Assembly (NCBI RefSeq): GCF_038024105.1
Contig: NZ_CP150661.1
Span: 1 to 64,000 of the forward strand
DNA from: Polaribacter butkevichii
GTDB lineage: Bacteria; Bacteroidota; Bacteroidia; Flavobacteriales; Flavobacteriaceae
DNA: 64,000 nt
Direction: 5' to 3'
In this document: positions 17,095-27,075 of the stretch, piece by piece
How the letters are laid out: each line of letters begins with the position of its first letter
Numbering within the stretch: position 1 is the first letter of the stretch
The notes under the pieces: generated by a model
Seen by the model: only the letters and a program-made list of their open reading frames with translations
The model's database searches: none
What the model was told of the DNA's origin: nothing
Translations under genes and position numbers: made by a program

Positions 17095-17118
17095 TAAATT
17101 GTGGAAAGGCATTGCCTT

Positions 17119-18999
17119 TTATTTTTTTCCTTTCTTTTGCTGCGCTTGTTGTTCTTGCGCTTGTTTCATAGCAGAATCAATTTTCTGACGGAATTTACTT
17201 TTCGCTTTTTCCGGCTTCTTTTTGTTTTCTTCTATTTGAGCATGAATTTTATCTTCATCAATAATGTAGTTTTTAATTACTAACATAATAGTAATGGTTA
17301 ACAAGTTAGATACAAAGTAGTATAAACTTAAACTACTTGCATAATTGTTAAAGAAAAATAACATCATAATAGGAGAGAAGTAAATCATGTACTTCATCAT
17401 TTTACCCATATCTGGCATTCCTTCTTGCGTAGGTGCTTGCATATTTGCTTGTTGGCTCTGGTTCATTTTCATGTAAAAGAAAATAGCAACAGAAGCTAAT
17501 ATTGGAAATAAACTTACGTGGTTTCCGTAAAAAGGAATTTTAAATGGTAAGTTGTAGATAATATCATAAGAAGATAAATCTGGTGCCCATAAAAAACTTT
17601 TTTGTCTTAATGCTAAATTTGTAGGGAAAAACTTAAATAATGCAAAGAAAACAGGCATTTGTAATAAGGCAGGTATACAACCAGATAACATGCTTACACC
17701 AGCTTTTCTTTGAATTGCCATGGTTTCTTGCTGACGCTTCATAGCGTTTTCTTTACCAGGATATTTCTCATTTAAGGCTGTTAATTCAGGTCTTATTACC
17801 TTCATTTTAGCACTCGATAAATAAGACTTGTATACTAACGGAGACATGATAATTCTAACAACAATAGTCATTAAAATAATAATTAATCCGTAGTTAGATA
17901 AAAATCCTTTTAAGAAATTAAATACAGGATAAAATACAGTTCTGTTTAAGAAACCAAAAATTCCCCAACCTAAATCGGCAGTTTGATCTAAATCTGTACC
18001 TTTAAAAGTTTTTAATAAATTATAATCACTTGGTCCGTAATACCATTTCATGTTATAATTTAACTCTCCATTTGCCAATGCTAAAGGAGTTTTTAATTCA
18101 TATCGTTTTGTAAACACGGTATCTATTTCTTCATTTTTCACTAAATCGGTAGAAGTTACCGTTGCGTTATTAAAAGGTGTATCAGATAATAAAGTAGAAG
18201 TAAAGAAGTGTTGTTTATAAGAAACCCAATCTACATCATTTAAAATTTCTGAGTTACCAGGGTTTAAATGATCTACATCTTCTTCTGTTTTATAGTAAAG
18301 GTGAGAATACATGGTATTCTCTGTTTTTAAACTTTTTTCATGTCTGTAACCATCTAAAGACCAATCTAAATTAATTGGGTTAGAAGAGTTGATAACACCG
18401 CTTAAACCTTGAGAACGTACAGCAAAATTAACCATGTAGTTCTTTGGTTTTATTTCGTATCTATATTCTAAAAACTGAGTGTTAGAAACTTTCAGTTTCA
18501 TAGAAACAATAGTACTTTCTCCGTTTTTAGAAATGGTAGGTGCAAAAAATAAATCTTTTGTATTTAAAATTCTATTATCTGTAGTACCAAAATTAATGTT
18601 AAAAGACGCGTTTTTGTCTTTAATCATATAAAGCGGTAAAGAATCATGTGTTTTGTAATTCTTAATTTCTGCTTCTATAATTTGTCCACCTTTATTACTA
18701 ATAAGCAACTTAACCAATTCGTTTTCTAAAACAGAAGTTCCTTCAGAACCATTAATTGCGCTTTGTGCAAATGCACCTAATTTGGTAGTGTAAGCAACTT
18801 GTTTTAAAGAATCGTTTTCAAAAACAGGTGTATTCTCTACAGTAGTATTTGTGTTTTTTGTAGCATCTACAACTTGCTCGGTATTCGTAGAGTTATCAAT
18901 AGTTTCATCTGGTTTGTTGGTATTCATCCAGTATAATAAAATACCTCCTAATAAAACCATTCCTATAAAAGAATTGATGTCGAATTTTTTTTGTTCCAT
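17119..18999 (-). CDS. yidC: Membrane protein insertase YidC
   Basis: Inserts and folds inner-membrane proteins, alone or with SecYEG. The 626-residue protein has an N-terminal helix (about 12-24), a large periplasmic beta domain (about 60-345), and the conserved five-helix core with a positively charged hairpin (VRIIMSPLVYKSYLSSAKMKV) and FALFKFFPTN segment. The C-terminal tail is rich in Lys and Gln (EQQAQQKKGKK), suited to ribosome binding. ATG start; a TACATTTG box is on the minus strand at 19060-19067. It follows pyrG at 208 bp. Confidence 0.97.
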   Translation of the reverse strand: MEQKKFDINSFIGMVLLGGILLYWMNTNKPDETIDNSTNTEQVVDATKNTNTTVENTPVFENDSLKQVAYTTKLGAFAQSAINGSEGTSVLENELVKLLISNKGGQIIEAEIKNYKTHDSLPLYMIKDKNASFNINFGTTDNRILNTKDLFFAPTISKNGESTIVSMKLKVSNTQFLEYRYEIKPKNYMVNFAVRSQGLSGVINSSNPINLDWSLDGYRHEKSLKTENTMYSHLYYKTEEDVDHLNPGNSEILNDVDWVSYKQHFFTSTLLSDTPFNNATVTSTDLVKNEEIDTVFTKRYELKTPLALANGELNYNMKWYYGPSDYNLLKTFKGTDLDQTADLGWGIFGFLNRTVFYPVFNFLKGFLSNYGLIIILMTIVVRIIMSPLVYKSYLSSAKMKVIRPELTALNEKYPGKENAMKRQQETMAIQRKAGVSMLSGCIPALLQMPVFFALFKFFPTNLALRQKSFLWAPDLSSYDIIYNLPFKIPFYGNHVSLFPILASVAIFFYMKMNQSQQANMQAPTQEGMPDMGKMMKYMIYFSPIMMLFFFNNYASSLSLYYFVSNLLTITIMLVIKNYIIDEDKIHAQIEENKKKPEKAKSKFRQKIDSAMKQAQEQQAQQKKGKK

Positions 19000-19153
19000 G
19001 TGTTATTTTAAAATGTCATTTTGTCATCAAATCAAAATATTTTTTTGATATGAAGGCGACAAATGTAGTTAAAAAGCAGTTTTATATTGTTTTTACTACT
19101 TTATATTTTATACTGTTAGATAGTTCAAATAGTATTCCGTTTTTAAAATGTTT

Positions 19154-19198
19154 CATTGAGTGCAGTAGAATGTTTTAAGTTTTCTACAGCACTCAGTG
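19154..19198 (-). terminator. Hairpin after pyrG
   Basis: A 17-bp stem with one mismatch and one G-T pair (CATTGAGTGCAGTAGAA / TTCTACAGCACTCAGTG) and an 11-base loop starts 9 bp beyond the pyrG stop. The T run on the minus strand is weak, so it may end transcription or protect the 3' end. Confidence 0.55.
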
Positions 19199-19206
19199 AA
19201 ATAAAA

Positions 19207-20820
19207 CTATTTTTGAGACTGTTTTAAAGCAGCTTTAATAAAATCTACAAATAAAGGATGCGGTTTTAAAACCGTACTTTTATATTCTGGATGATATTGT
19301 ACACCAACAAACCAAGGATGTGTAGGTATTTCTACAACTTCTACCAATCCTGTTTTTGGGTTAACACCTGTAGCTTTCATACCTGCAGCTTCAATGCGCT
19401 CTAAATATGCATTGTTAAACTCGTAACGGTGTCTGTGTCGTTCACTAATCAACGCAGATTTATAAGCATTAAATATTTTAGAATCTTTTTTCAATTCACA
19501 ATCCCAAGCACCTAAACGCATGGTACCACCTTTTTCTGTAACTCCTTTTTGACTTTCCATTAAATTAATAACAGGTTCTTTAGAGTTTTTGTTCATTTCT
19601 GTAGAGCTTGCGTTTTCTATACCTAAAACGTTTCTAGAAAACTCAATAACTGCCATTTGCATTCCTAAACAAATTCCGAAGAAAGGAATATTGTTTTCTC
19701 TGGCATATCTTACAGCTCTAATTTTACCTTCAATACCTCTATCTCCAAAACCAGGAGCCACTAAAATACCATTTACACCTGCTAATTTCTTTTCAGCATT
19801 TTTAGGTGTTAAACTTTCTGAATGTACCCAACGTACTTTTACTTTCGTTTCGTGCGTAGAACCTGCATGAATAAAAGCTTCTGTAATAGATTTATAAGAA
19901 TCTTGCAATTCTATATACTTACCAATTAAGGCAATTTCTACTTCGTGTTTAGGGTTTTTATGTTTTTGTAAAAAGTTGTTCCAAACTTTTAATTCTGGTT
20001 CTCCTTTAGATGATAGTTTTAATTTATTTAAAACAACGGTATCTAAACCTTGTTCTAACATTAAATTAGGCACATCATAAATAGTTTCTGCATCAATAGA
20101 TTGTATAACGTCTTCTTTTTTAACGTTACAAAATAATGCCAACTTACGTTTAATATCGTCAGAAATTTCGTGTTCTGTTCTACACACTAAAATATCTGGG
20201 CTAACACCACTTTGCATTAACATTTTTACAGAGTGTTGTGTAGGTTTTGTTTTTAACTCACCTGCAGCAGCTAAATAAGGCACTAATGTTAAATGTATAA
20301 CAATGGCGTTTTCCTCTCCTTTTTCCCATAATAGTTGTCTAACAGACTCTACGTAAGGTAAAGATTCAATATCACCAACAGTTCCACCGATTTCTGTAAT
20401 TACAATATCGTAATCTCCGGTTTCACCTAAAATTTGAATTCTGCGTTTAATTTCATCAGTAATATGAGGAATTACTTGTACCGTTTTTCCTAAAAACTCT
20501 CCTTTACGCTCTTTGTTTATTACAGATTGGTATATTCTACCAGTTGTAACATTATTGGCTTGAGAAGTTGGTATGTTTAAATAACGTTCGTAGTGCCCAA
20601 GATCCAAATCTGTTTCTGCACCATCATCTGTAACATAACATTCGCCATGTTCATAAGGGTTTAGTGTTCCTGGATCTATATTAATGTATGGATCTAATTT
20701 TTGTATGGTTACAGAAAAGCCTCTTTCTTGTAATAGTTTTGCTAAAGAAGCAGCTATTATTCCTTTTCCAAGTGATGAAGTTACGCCTCCTGTGACAAAA
20801 ACGTATTTAGTGTTACTCAT
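19207..20820 (-). CDS. pyrG: CTP synthase PyrG
   Basis: Makes CTP from UTP, ATP and glutamine. The 537-residue protein has an N-terminal synthase domain ([16 protein letters not shown] with the P-loop, [11 protein letters not shown]) and a C-terminal class I glutamine amidotransferase domain with the nucleophile in FFGICLGMQ and a late [13 protein letters not shown]. The ATG at 20820 is chosen over an upstream TTG at 20841 because that TTG lies inside the predicted -7 promoter box. Full length, no anomalies. Confidence 0.97.
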   Translation of the reverse strand: MSNTKYVFVTGGVTSSLGKGIIAASLAKLLQERGFSVTIQKLDPYINIDPGTLNPYEHGECYVTDDGAETDLDLGHYERYLNIPTSQANNVTTGRIYQSVINKERKGEFLGKTVQVIPHITDEIKRRIQILGETGDYDIVITEIGGTVGDIESLPYVESVRQLLWEKGEENAIVIHLTLVPYLAAAGELKTKPTQHSVKMLMQSGVSPDILVCRTEHEISDDIKRKLALFCNVKKEDVIQSIDAETIYDVPNLMLEQGLDTVVLNKLKLSSKGEPELKVWNNFLQKHKNPKHEVEIALIGKYIELQDSYKSITEAFIHAGSTHETKVKVRWVHSESLTPKNAEKKLAGVNGILVAPGFGDRGIEGKIRAVRYARENNIPFFGICLGMQMAVIEFSRNVLGIENASSTEMNKNSKEPVINLMESQKGVTEKGGTMRLGAWDCELKKDSKIFNAYKSALISERHRHRYEFNNAYLERIEAAGMKATGVNPKTGLVEVVEIPTHPWFVGVQYHPEYKSTVLKPHPLFVDFIKAALKQSQK

Positions 20821-20838
20821 GGTATTCTTAGGTTTGCG

Positions 20839-20869
20839 CAAAAATACTAACTCTAAGATTTATGGCAAA
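20839..20869 (-). promoter_or_regulatory. pyrG promoter, Bacteroidetes consensus
   Basis: On the minus strand, TTTG at 20866-20869, 19 bp spacer, then TATTTTTG at 20839-20846: a full match to the TTTG / TAnnTTTG consensus. The predicted leader before the ATG at 20820 is about 12-15 nt. Confidence 0.75.
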
Positions 20870-20952
20870 TAAAAAGAGGTATTTATTTTTATTATTTCTT
20901 CTATTTAAAATAGATGTAAATGGAATAGTTTTTGAGAAGTAAAATTTAAAAA

Positions 20953-21621
20953 TTGATTTTGAAAAAAAGTATAGTCATATTATGTACGCTACTATTGTCT
21001 AGTTGTGCAATTATTTTTCCTAAAGTATTTCAACGTAAACCCGCAAATTTTAGTTTAGAAAATTTATGGTTTAATACACAATTAGACTATCATAAAAATG
21101 CTAGGTATTTATTAAATACAACTCAATTAAGTTATAATGCCTTTAGAAGTGATGCTTATAATGAGCAACTATTAAATTTTATATCAAAGAAATTAGGCAA
21201 TAATACGCTTACAAGAGAAACTTATAAAACTGCGGATGGTAAAATAATTATTCCTTTTAAAATAGAATATGATCTTACAAAAGAAAATATTGAGCTTTTA
21301 CAAAAAACAACAGATTTAGATTATGTAATCTTATCTAAAATATTAACTCCCGATTTAATTAATAAATCAAAAGATCCACAATATGATTCTTTAAAATATA
21401 GATCAGGTGTTTTAGCAGGTTCTGTGGTGTTTTTTAAAATTTTTGACATTAAAAATAACAATGTTTTAATAGAGATGAGTTGTAAAAGTTCTGTTTATGA
21501 CGATGAACAATTTAATTTTGATACAAATAGTTATGAAAAAGACACTAGAATATCAACCTATAAAAGTGAAGATCAGTTGATAAAAAAGAGTTTTAAAAGA
21601 ATTTTTAGTAGAATTGAATAA
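20953..21621 (+). CDS. Putative lipoprotein of unknown function
   Basis: A 222-residue lipoprotein: hydrophobic signal peptide ending in LLSSCAII, the lipid attachment Cys at about residue 18. The body is a mixed alpha/beta fold with VEYD-like strand segments (LDYVILSKILTP, GSVVFFKIFDIKNNNVLIEMSCKSS) reminiscent of lipoproteins that pair with outer-membrane assembly, but I do not recognise the family. Start is TTG at 20953 or TTG at 20959; no ATG fits. It stands between pyrG (divergent) and rpmH. Confidence 0.65.
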   Translation: MILKKSIVILCTLLLSSCAIIFPKVFQRKPANFSLENLWFNTQLDYHKNARYLLNTTQLSYNAFRSDAYNEQLLNFISKKLGNNTLTRETYKTADGKIIIPFKIEYDLTKENIELLQKTTDLDYVILSKILTPDLINKSKDPQYDSLKYRSGVLAGSVVFFKIFDIKNNNVLIEMSCKSSVYDDEQFNFDTNSYEKDTRISTYKSEDQLIKKSFKRIFSRIE

Positions 21622-21646
21622 TTTTTTATTTTTTTTTGAAATAGTA

Positions 21647-21677
21647 TTTGCCACAAATAAAAACAATTGTATATTTG
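21647..21677 (+). promoter_or_regulatory. rpmH promoter, Bacteroidetes consensus
   Basis: TTTG at 21647-21650, a 19-bp spacer, and TATATTTG at 21670-21677 match the TTTG / TAnnTTTG consensus. The predicted leader to the ATG at 21746 is about 60 nt. Confidence 0.8.
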
Positions 21678-21745
21678 CAAACGCTTTAAATGAGGAGAAT
21701 TTTTAGTAGTAAAATAATAATAGAAGATATTTAAAAATACAGATA

Positions 21746-21907
21746 ATGCCAAAAAGAACTTACCAACCGTCAAAGAGAAAGAGAAGAAATAAACATGGTT
21801 TCATGGAGAGAATGGCTTCTGCTAATGGTAGAAAGGTGTTGGCTCGTAGAAGAGCAAAAGGAAGAAAGAAAATTTCTGTTTCTACTGAAACTAGACATAA
21901 AAAATAA
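21746..21907 (+). CDS. rpmH: 50S ribosomal protein L34
   Basis: A 53-residue protein, very basic, reading [19 protein letters not shown] with [15 protein letters not shown] in the middle, which is the L34 signature. It belongs to the large ribosomal subunit. The ATG follows a consensus promoter. Unlike the usual rpmH-rnpA-yidC order, no rnpA follows here and yidC is 3 kb away on the other strand. A terminator lies 24 bp after the stop, so the gene is a single transcription unit. Confidence 0.97.
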   Translation: MPKRTYQPSKRKRRNKHGFMERMASANGRKVLARRRAKGRKKISVSTETRHKK

Positions 21908-21930
21908 ATGATTAACAATTGTTAATATAT

Positions 21931-21964
21931 AAGGTGTTACTTTTTTAAGTAACGCCTTTTTTTA
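21931..21964 (+). terminator. Terminator after rpmH
   Basis: AAGGTGTTACTT pairs with AAGTAACGCCTT (one G-T pair) around a T loop and is followed by TTTTT. Confidence 0.85.
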
Positions 21965-22014
21965 TACCCAAGCACTAACTATTTTTGTAAAACTAAATAA
22001 CACAACAACTTACA

Positions 22015-24870
22015 ATGCCAAAAAGAAAAGACCTCAAATCAGTATTAATTATTGGATCTGGACCAATTGTTATTGGACAAGCGTGTGAATTTGATTATTC
22101 TGGTTCACAATCTTTACGTTCTTTAAGGGAAGATGGAATTGAAACTATTTTAATCAATTCGAATCCAGCAACAATTATGACAGACCCTTCTATGGCTGAT
22201 CATATCTATTTATTACCCTTAACTACAAAATCAATCATTCAAATTTTAAAAGAGCATCCTCAAATTGATGCTGTTTTACCAACAATGGGTGGTCAAACTG
22301 CATTAAACTTATGTATTGAAGCAGATGACAAAGGAATTTGGGAAGATTTTAATGTAAAATTAATTGGTGTAGACATTGATGCCATTAATATTACTGAAGA
22401 TAGAGAGCAATTTAGAGAGTTAATGCTAAAGATTGATGTGCCAATGGCGCCGCAAGCAACAGCTACTTCATTTTTAAAAGGAAAAGAAATTGCACAAGAG
22501 TTTGGCTTTCCTTTAGTTATTCGTTCTTCATATACTTTGGGTGGGGCAGGAGCTTCTATTGTTTACAAAGCAGAAGATTTTGACCAACTATTAAGTTTTG
22601 GTTTAGAAGCATCACCAATACACGAGGTGATGATTGATAAAGCAATGATGGGATGGAAAGAATACGAATTAGAATTATTGCGTGATAAAAACGATAATGT
22701 TGTAATTATCTGTTCTATCGAAAATATGGATCCTATGGGAATTCATACAGGAGATTCTATTACCGTTGCCCCAGCAATGACATTGTCTGACAAAACGTAT
22801 CAAAGAATGCGTGATATGGCAATAAAAATGATGCGTTCTATTGGAGATTTTGAAGGTGGATGTAACGTACAATTTGCGGTTTCACCAGACGAAAAAGAAG
22901 ATATTATTGCTATCGAGATTAACCCACGTGTTTCGCGTTCATCCGCTTTAGCGTCTAAAGCAACGGGTTACCCTATTGCAAAAGTAGCAACAAAATTAGC
23001 TATTGGTTATTCTTTAGATGAATTAGAAAACGGAATTACAAAATCTACTTCTGCTTTATTTGAGCCAACTTTAGATTATGTAATTGTAAAAATACCTCGT
23101 TGGAATTTTGATAAATTTGAAGGTTCAGACAGAACTTTAGGTTTACAAATGAAAGCGGTTGGAGAAGTAATGGGAATTGGACGTTCTTTTCAAGAAGCAT
23201 TACACAAAGCAACGCAATCTTTAGAGATTAAAAGAAATGGGTTAGGTGCAGATGGTAAAGGTTACACAGATTATAACCAAATTATAGATAAATTAACCAA
23301 TGCAAGTTGGGATCGTGTTTTTGCTATTTATGATGCAATTGCCATGGGAATTCCTTTAACTCAGATTTATGATATCACAAAAATAGACATGTGGTATTTA
23401 AAACAATATGAAGAGTTATTTCAACTTCAAAAAGAAATTTCTACCTATACAATAGAAACGCTTAGTAGAGATTTATTATTAGAGGCAAAGCAAAAAGGAT
23501 ACGGAGACAGACAAATAGCACACATGTTGGGTTGTTTAGAAAGTCAAGTTTACACAAAAAGAGAAGAGTTAAAAGTACAACGTGTTTTTAAATTAGTTGA
23601 TACTTGTGCTGCAGAATTTAAAGCAAAAACGCCTTATTACTACTCAACTTTCGAAAACGAAATTGAAACAGCAGACGGAGAAATTATTATTGCAAACGAA
23701 AGTATTGTAACTGATAAAAAGAAAATTATTGTTTTAGGTTCTGGACCAAATAGAATTGGACAAGGAATTGAGTTTGATTACTGTTGTGTACATGGTGTTT
23801 TAGCAGCTGCAGAATGTGGTTACGAAACAATTATGATTAACTGTAACCCAGAAACGGTTTCTACAGATTTTGATACCGCAGATAAATTATACTTTGAGCC
23901 TGTTTTTTGGGAACATATTTATGACATTATTCGTCATGAAAAACCAGAAGGAGTTATCGTACAATTAGGTGGGCAAACCGCATTAAAGTTAGCCGAAAAG
24001 TTAACTAAATACGGAATAAAAATTATTGGTACTTCTTTTGAAGCTTTAGATTTAGCAGAAGATAGAGGTAGTTTTTCTGATTTATTAAAGAGAAATAACA
24101 TTCCTTACCCAGAATTTGGAATTGCAGAAACTGCAGATGAAGCCTTGGCTTTGGCAGATGAATTAGATTTTCCAATTTTAGTAAGACCTTCTTATGTTTT
24201 AGGAGGACAAGGAATGAAAATTGTTATCAATAAAGATGATTTGGTAAAACATGTAGTAGATTTATTAGGTAGAATGCCTGGTAATAAATTATTGTTAGAT
24301 CATTATTTAGACGGAGCAATAGAAGCAGAAGCTGATGCAATTTGTGATGCAGATGGTAATGTGTATATTATTGGTATTATGGAGCATATAGAACCATGTG
24401 GAATTCACTCTGGAGATTCTAATGCAACTTTACCAGCCTTTAATTTAGGAGAATTTGTTTTACAACAAATTAAAGATCATACTCGTACAATTGCTACAGA
24501 ATTAAAAACGGTAGGTTTAATAAATGTTCAGTTTGCGGTAAAAGATGATATTGTATATATTATTGAAGCAAACCCAAGAGCATCTAGAACGGTACCTTTT
24601 ATTGCAAAAGCATACAAAGAACCGTATGTAAATTATGCAACTAAAGTAATGTTAGGTCACAATAAAGTAACAGACTTTAATTTTAACCCTCAATTAGAAG
24701 GTTTTGCAATTAAACAACCTGTATTTTCTTTTAACAAGTTTCCTAATGTAGATAAGAAACTAGGACCAGAAATGAAATCGACTGGAGAGAGTATCTTATT
24801 TATTGATAGCTTAAAAGACGATCAATTTTACGATTTATATTCTAGACGTAAAATGTATTTGAATAAGTAA
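22015..24870 (+). CDS. carB: Carbamoyl-phosphate synthase large subunit, short form
   Basis: Makes carbamoyl phosphate from bicarbonate, ammonia and two ATP for pyrimidines and arginine. Both ATP-grasp halves are present: the N-terminal half opens with VLIIGSGPIVIGQACEFDYS and the C-terminal half with IIVLGSGPNRIGQGIEFDYC, each followed by its own GGQTAL. At 951 residues it is about 120 shorter than E. coli CarB (1,073) and ends soon after GPEMKSTGE, where the allosteric MGS-like domain should begin. carA is not in the window. A TATTTTTG box is at 21980-21987. Confidence 0.96.
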   Translation: MPKRKDLKSVLIIGSGPIVIGQACEFDYSGSQSLRSLREDGIETILINSNPATIMTDPSMADHIYLLPLTTKSIIQILKEHPQIDAVLPTMGGQTALNLCIEADDKGIWEDFNVKLIGVDIDAINITEDREQFRELMLKIDVPMAPQATATSFLKGKEIAQEFGFPLVIRSSYTLGGAGASIVYKAEDFDQLLSFGLEASPIHEVMIDKAMMGWKEYELELLRDKNDNVVIICSIENMDPMGIHTGDSITVAPAMTLSDKTYQRMRDMAIKMMRSIGDFEGGCNVQFAVSPDEKEDIIAIEINPRVSRSSALASKATGYPIAKVATKLAIGYSLDELENGITKSTSALFEPTLDYVIVKIPRWNFDKFEGSDRTLGLQMKAVGEVMGIGRSFQEALHKATQSLEIKRNGLGADGKGYTDYNQIIDKLTNASWDRVFAIYDAIAMGIPLTQIYDITKIDMWYLKQYEELFQLQKEISTYTIETLSRDLLLEAKQKGYGDRQIAHMLGCLESQVYTKREELKVQRVFKLVDTCAAEFKAKTPYYYSTFENEIETADGEIIIANESIVTDKKKIIVLGSGPNRIGQGIEFDYCCVHGVLAAAECGYETIMINCNPETVSTDFDTADKLYFEPVFWEHIYDIIRHEKPEGVIVQLGGQTALKLAEKLTKYGIKIIGTSFEALDLAEDRGSFSDLLKRNNIPYPEFGIAETADEALALADELDFPILVRPSYVLGGQGMKIVINKDDLVKHVVDLLGRMPGNKLLLDHYLDGAIEAEADAICDADGNVYIIGIMEHIEPCGIHSGDSNATLPAFNLGEFVLQQIKDHTRTIATELKTVGLINVQFAVKDDIVYIIEANPRASRTVPFIAKAYKEPYVNYATKVMLGHNKVTDFNFNPQLEGFAIKQPVFSFNKFPNVDKKLGPEMKSTGESILFIDSLKDDQFYDLYSRRKMYLNK

Positions 24871-24892
24871 ATTCAACACTTAGATATTTAAG

Positions 24893-24940
24893 GCACTCAT
24901 TTATACTGATTTATTTTAGTAAAATGAGTGCTTTTTTTTT
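24893..24940 (+). terminator. Terminator after carB
   Basis: GCACTCATTT pairs with AAATGAGTGC around a 19-base loop, followed by nine T residues. Confidence 0.85.
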
Positions 24941-25051
24941 GTGCTTATATTTTATTTTTCATCAATTTTCGGTTTGTATTTGTTTCTGTTTTAAGATTAA
25001 TGTCTGTATGACTCGTTATAGTTAAAATAAAAAATAATAGATAAATAATAA

Positions 25052-25078
25052 ATGAATGAACATTTATTCATAAATTTG
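25052..25078 (+). promoter_or_regulatory. Operator and promoter of the TetR-efflux operon
   Basis: The imperfect palindrome ATGAATGAACATTTATTCAT (25052-25071; 16 of 20 positions symmetric) directly abuts a TAnnTTTG box, TAAATTTG (25071-25078), 22 bp before the regulator ATG. Repressor binding here would block the polymerase, as in autoregulated TetR systems. Confidence 0.6.
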
Positions 25079-25100
25079 TATACTCAAAAAAAGGGATACT

Positions 25101-25685
25101 ATGGCACGTAAAATTGATGAAGATAAAATAGCGAGAATTAAAGATGCTATTATGCATACCATCGTAGAAAATGGAATTGAAGCAACTACTATTGCCATGA
25201 TTGCTAAAAAAGCAAACGTAAGTGGTGGCTATTTATATAGAACTTATGCTGGTAAACAAGATTTAATTAATGAATTGTATCATGATAAAGTAAATTCTTT
25301 ATATAAAGAATTAGAATTTTTATTAGACTTAAATCCCAATAGTATTAAACCGTTATTAGAAGAGTTTATTAGAAATAGAGTTACTTTCTTTTTGAATGAG
25401 CCAAATGCATCGAAGTTTTTTTACCAATTACTGCATAATGAAAACTTTTTTGCATCAGAAGTTATTAAGGAAAAAAGTGCTGAGTTAATGAAGAGTATTA
25501 AAAAAATTGGTGTCAAATCTGGGGAGATTTCAAAAGATACAACGGTTTACCAATTGCATTATCACATTTTAGTATATGCGGTAGATTACATCAATTTTAC
25601 TCGAAAAAATATTTTTGGAGAACAAGATGTAACAATACATGATGTAGAGAAATTAACGGATAATATTATGAAAATTTTAAAATAA
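25101..25685 (+). CDS. TetR family transcriptional regulator
   Basis: A 194-residue repressor. The N-terminal helix-turn-helix is clear (IEATTIAMIAKKANVSGGYLYRTYAGKQDLINELY, residues about 24-58; split as TIAMIAKKANVSGGYLYRTY for the recognition part). The C-terminal half is the ligand and dimer domain. It is the first gene of the efflux operon: its stop is directly followed by the TolC-like ATG. It most likely represses this operon and responds to a transported compound. Confidence 0.9.
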   Translation: MARKIDEDKIARIKDAIMHTIVENGIEATTIAMIAKKANVSGGYLYRTYAGKQDLINELYHDKVNSLYKELEFLLDLNPNSIKPLLEEFIRNRVTFFLNEPNASKFFYQLLHNENFFASEVIKEKSAELMKSIKKIGVKSGEISKDTTVYQLHYHILVYAVDYINFTRKNIFGEQDVTIHDVEKLTDNIMKILK

Positions 25686-27068
25686 ATGAATATCAATTTA
25701 AAATTTAAACCAATGAAATTGAAGAGAATGGGAGTGTTATTCTCCTGTGTTTTGTGTTTTCTATCAGCGTTTACAAATGCACAAGATATTACATTAAGGC
25801 AAGCATATGATTTAATGTTGTCTAAAAATGGAGATGTAAAAGCATCTAGCTTTGAAGTAAAAGCGATGGAAGAAGAGCATAAAGCTACAAAAGGATTGCG
25901 TTTACCAACGCTGGGTGTTTCTGGTACTTATATGCATTTAGATAAAGATATTTCGGCAGATTTAAATGAGCAAAGAAATATGGTAGGTGGTTTATTAGGT
26001 ATTACAGATCCAGCTGCAGTTTTAGGTAGTTGGGATTTTACGTTGCAAGAAAAAAACTTGGGTTTTGCAACTGCAGATATATCGATGCCTATTTATGCCG
26101 GAGGAAAAATAAATGCCGCCAATAAAGCATCAGAAATAAAATTAGCATTATCGGAAACAAAGCATAAAATAAAGGAAGATCAATTAACGGTACAGTTAAT
26201 AAATTACTTTTTTAAGTTAAAATTAGCTAAAGAAGCTTTGCAGTTAAGGCAAGAAGTTTACAATGTTATTTTGTTACATAATAACCAAGCAATGAAGTTT
26301 TTCGAAAATGGTATCATTCCAGAAGTAGAAACATTAAATGCAAAAGTAGCGCTGTCTAATGCAAATAGGGAATTGTTAGGTGCTAAAAAAGATGTTGATT
26401 TAGCTACCACAGCTGTTCAAAACTTAATAGGAGTAAATTCCATTTCTGAGTTTAGTAGTGATTTTAAAGAACCAACCATTGTAAAACCTTTGCAAGAATT
26501 TACTAGTGATATGCTGACTGCAAATGAACAGTTAAAAATCATTAAAAAAAATTATGAGTTAGCAAAAGTAGGTGTTAAAGTAGAAAACAGTGATTATTTT
26601 CCGAAGGTTGGTGTTTCTGGAAAATACATTCTTTGGAAAGATAATTTACCTTTAGTAGATACAAAGTGGTTTGTTGGTGTTGGTGTAGAGTGGGAATTGT
26701 TTAATGGTTTTCAAAGAGAACATAAAGTAAAAGCATCTAAATATAAAATTTCTCAAGTAGAAGAAATAGATAGGCAAGCAAGATTAAATTTAACAACGTA
26801 TACAGAAAAATTGTACAATACCATGCAAAAGGAATTGGAGCAGTATGAAAGTTTAAAAACCGATGAAGCATTGGCAAACCGATTAAAGTTTATGAGAACT
26901 CGTGCTTTTGAAGAAGGAACGGGAACTTCTTTAGAAGTTGTGGATGCAACTTTAAAATTATCAGAAATTAAATTACATAAAATAAAAGCCTTATACGAGT
27001 ACAATGTAGCTTACGGAGAGTTAATGGTACTTACAGGTAAAACAGCTTCTTTCTTAAATCAAAATTAA
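25686..27068 (+). CDS. TolC family outer-membrane efflux protein
   Basis: A 460-residue outer-membrane channel. The signal peptide ends near TNAQDITLRQAYDLML, the first helix of the family. Two internally similar halves with the repeated long helices (LSNANRELLGAKKDVDLATT; MRTRAFEEGTGTSLEVVDAT) form the trimeric barrel and alpha tunnel. ATG at 25686 abuts the regulator stop; the ATG at 25713 (MKLKRMG) gives a tidier signal peptide. It would work with the following adaptor and permeases. Confidence 0.92.
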   Translation: MNINLKFKPMKLKRMGVLFSCVLCFLSAFTNAQDITLRQAYDLMLSKNGDVKASSFEVKAMEEEHKATKGLRLPTLGVSGTYMHLDKDISADLNEQRNMVGGLLGITDPAAVLGSWDFTLQEKNLGFATADISMPIYAGGKINAANKASEIKLALSETKHKIKEDQLTVQLINYFFKLKLAKEALQLRQEVYNVILLHNNQAMKFFENGIIPEVETLNAKVALSNANRELLGAKKDVDLATTAVQNLIGVNSISEFSSDFKEPTIVKPLQEFTSDMLTANEQLKIIKKNYELAKVGVKVENSDYFPKVGVSGKYILWKDNLPLVDTKWFVGVGVEWELFNGFQREHKVKASKYKISQVEEIDRQARLNLTTYTEKLYNTMQKELEQYESLKTDEALANRLKFMRTRAFEEGTGTSLEVVDATLKLSEIKLHKIKALYEYNVAYGELMVLTGKTASFLNQN

Positions 27069-27075
27069 TATTAAA

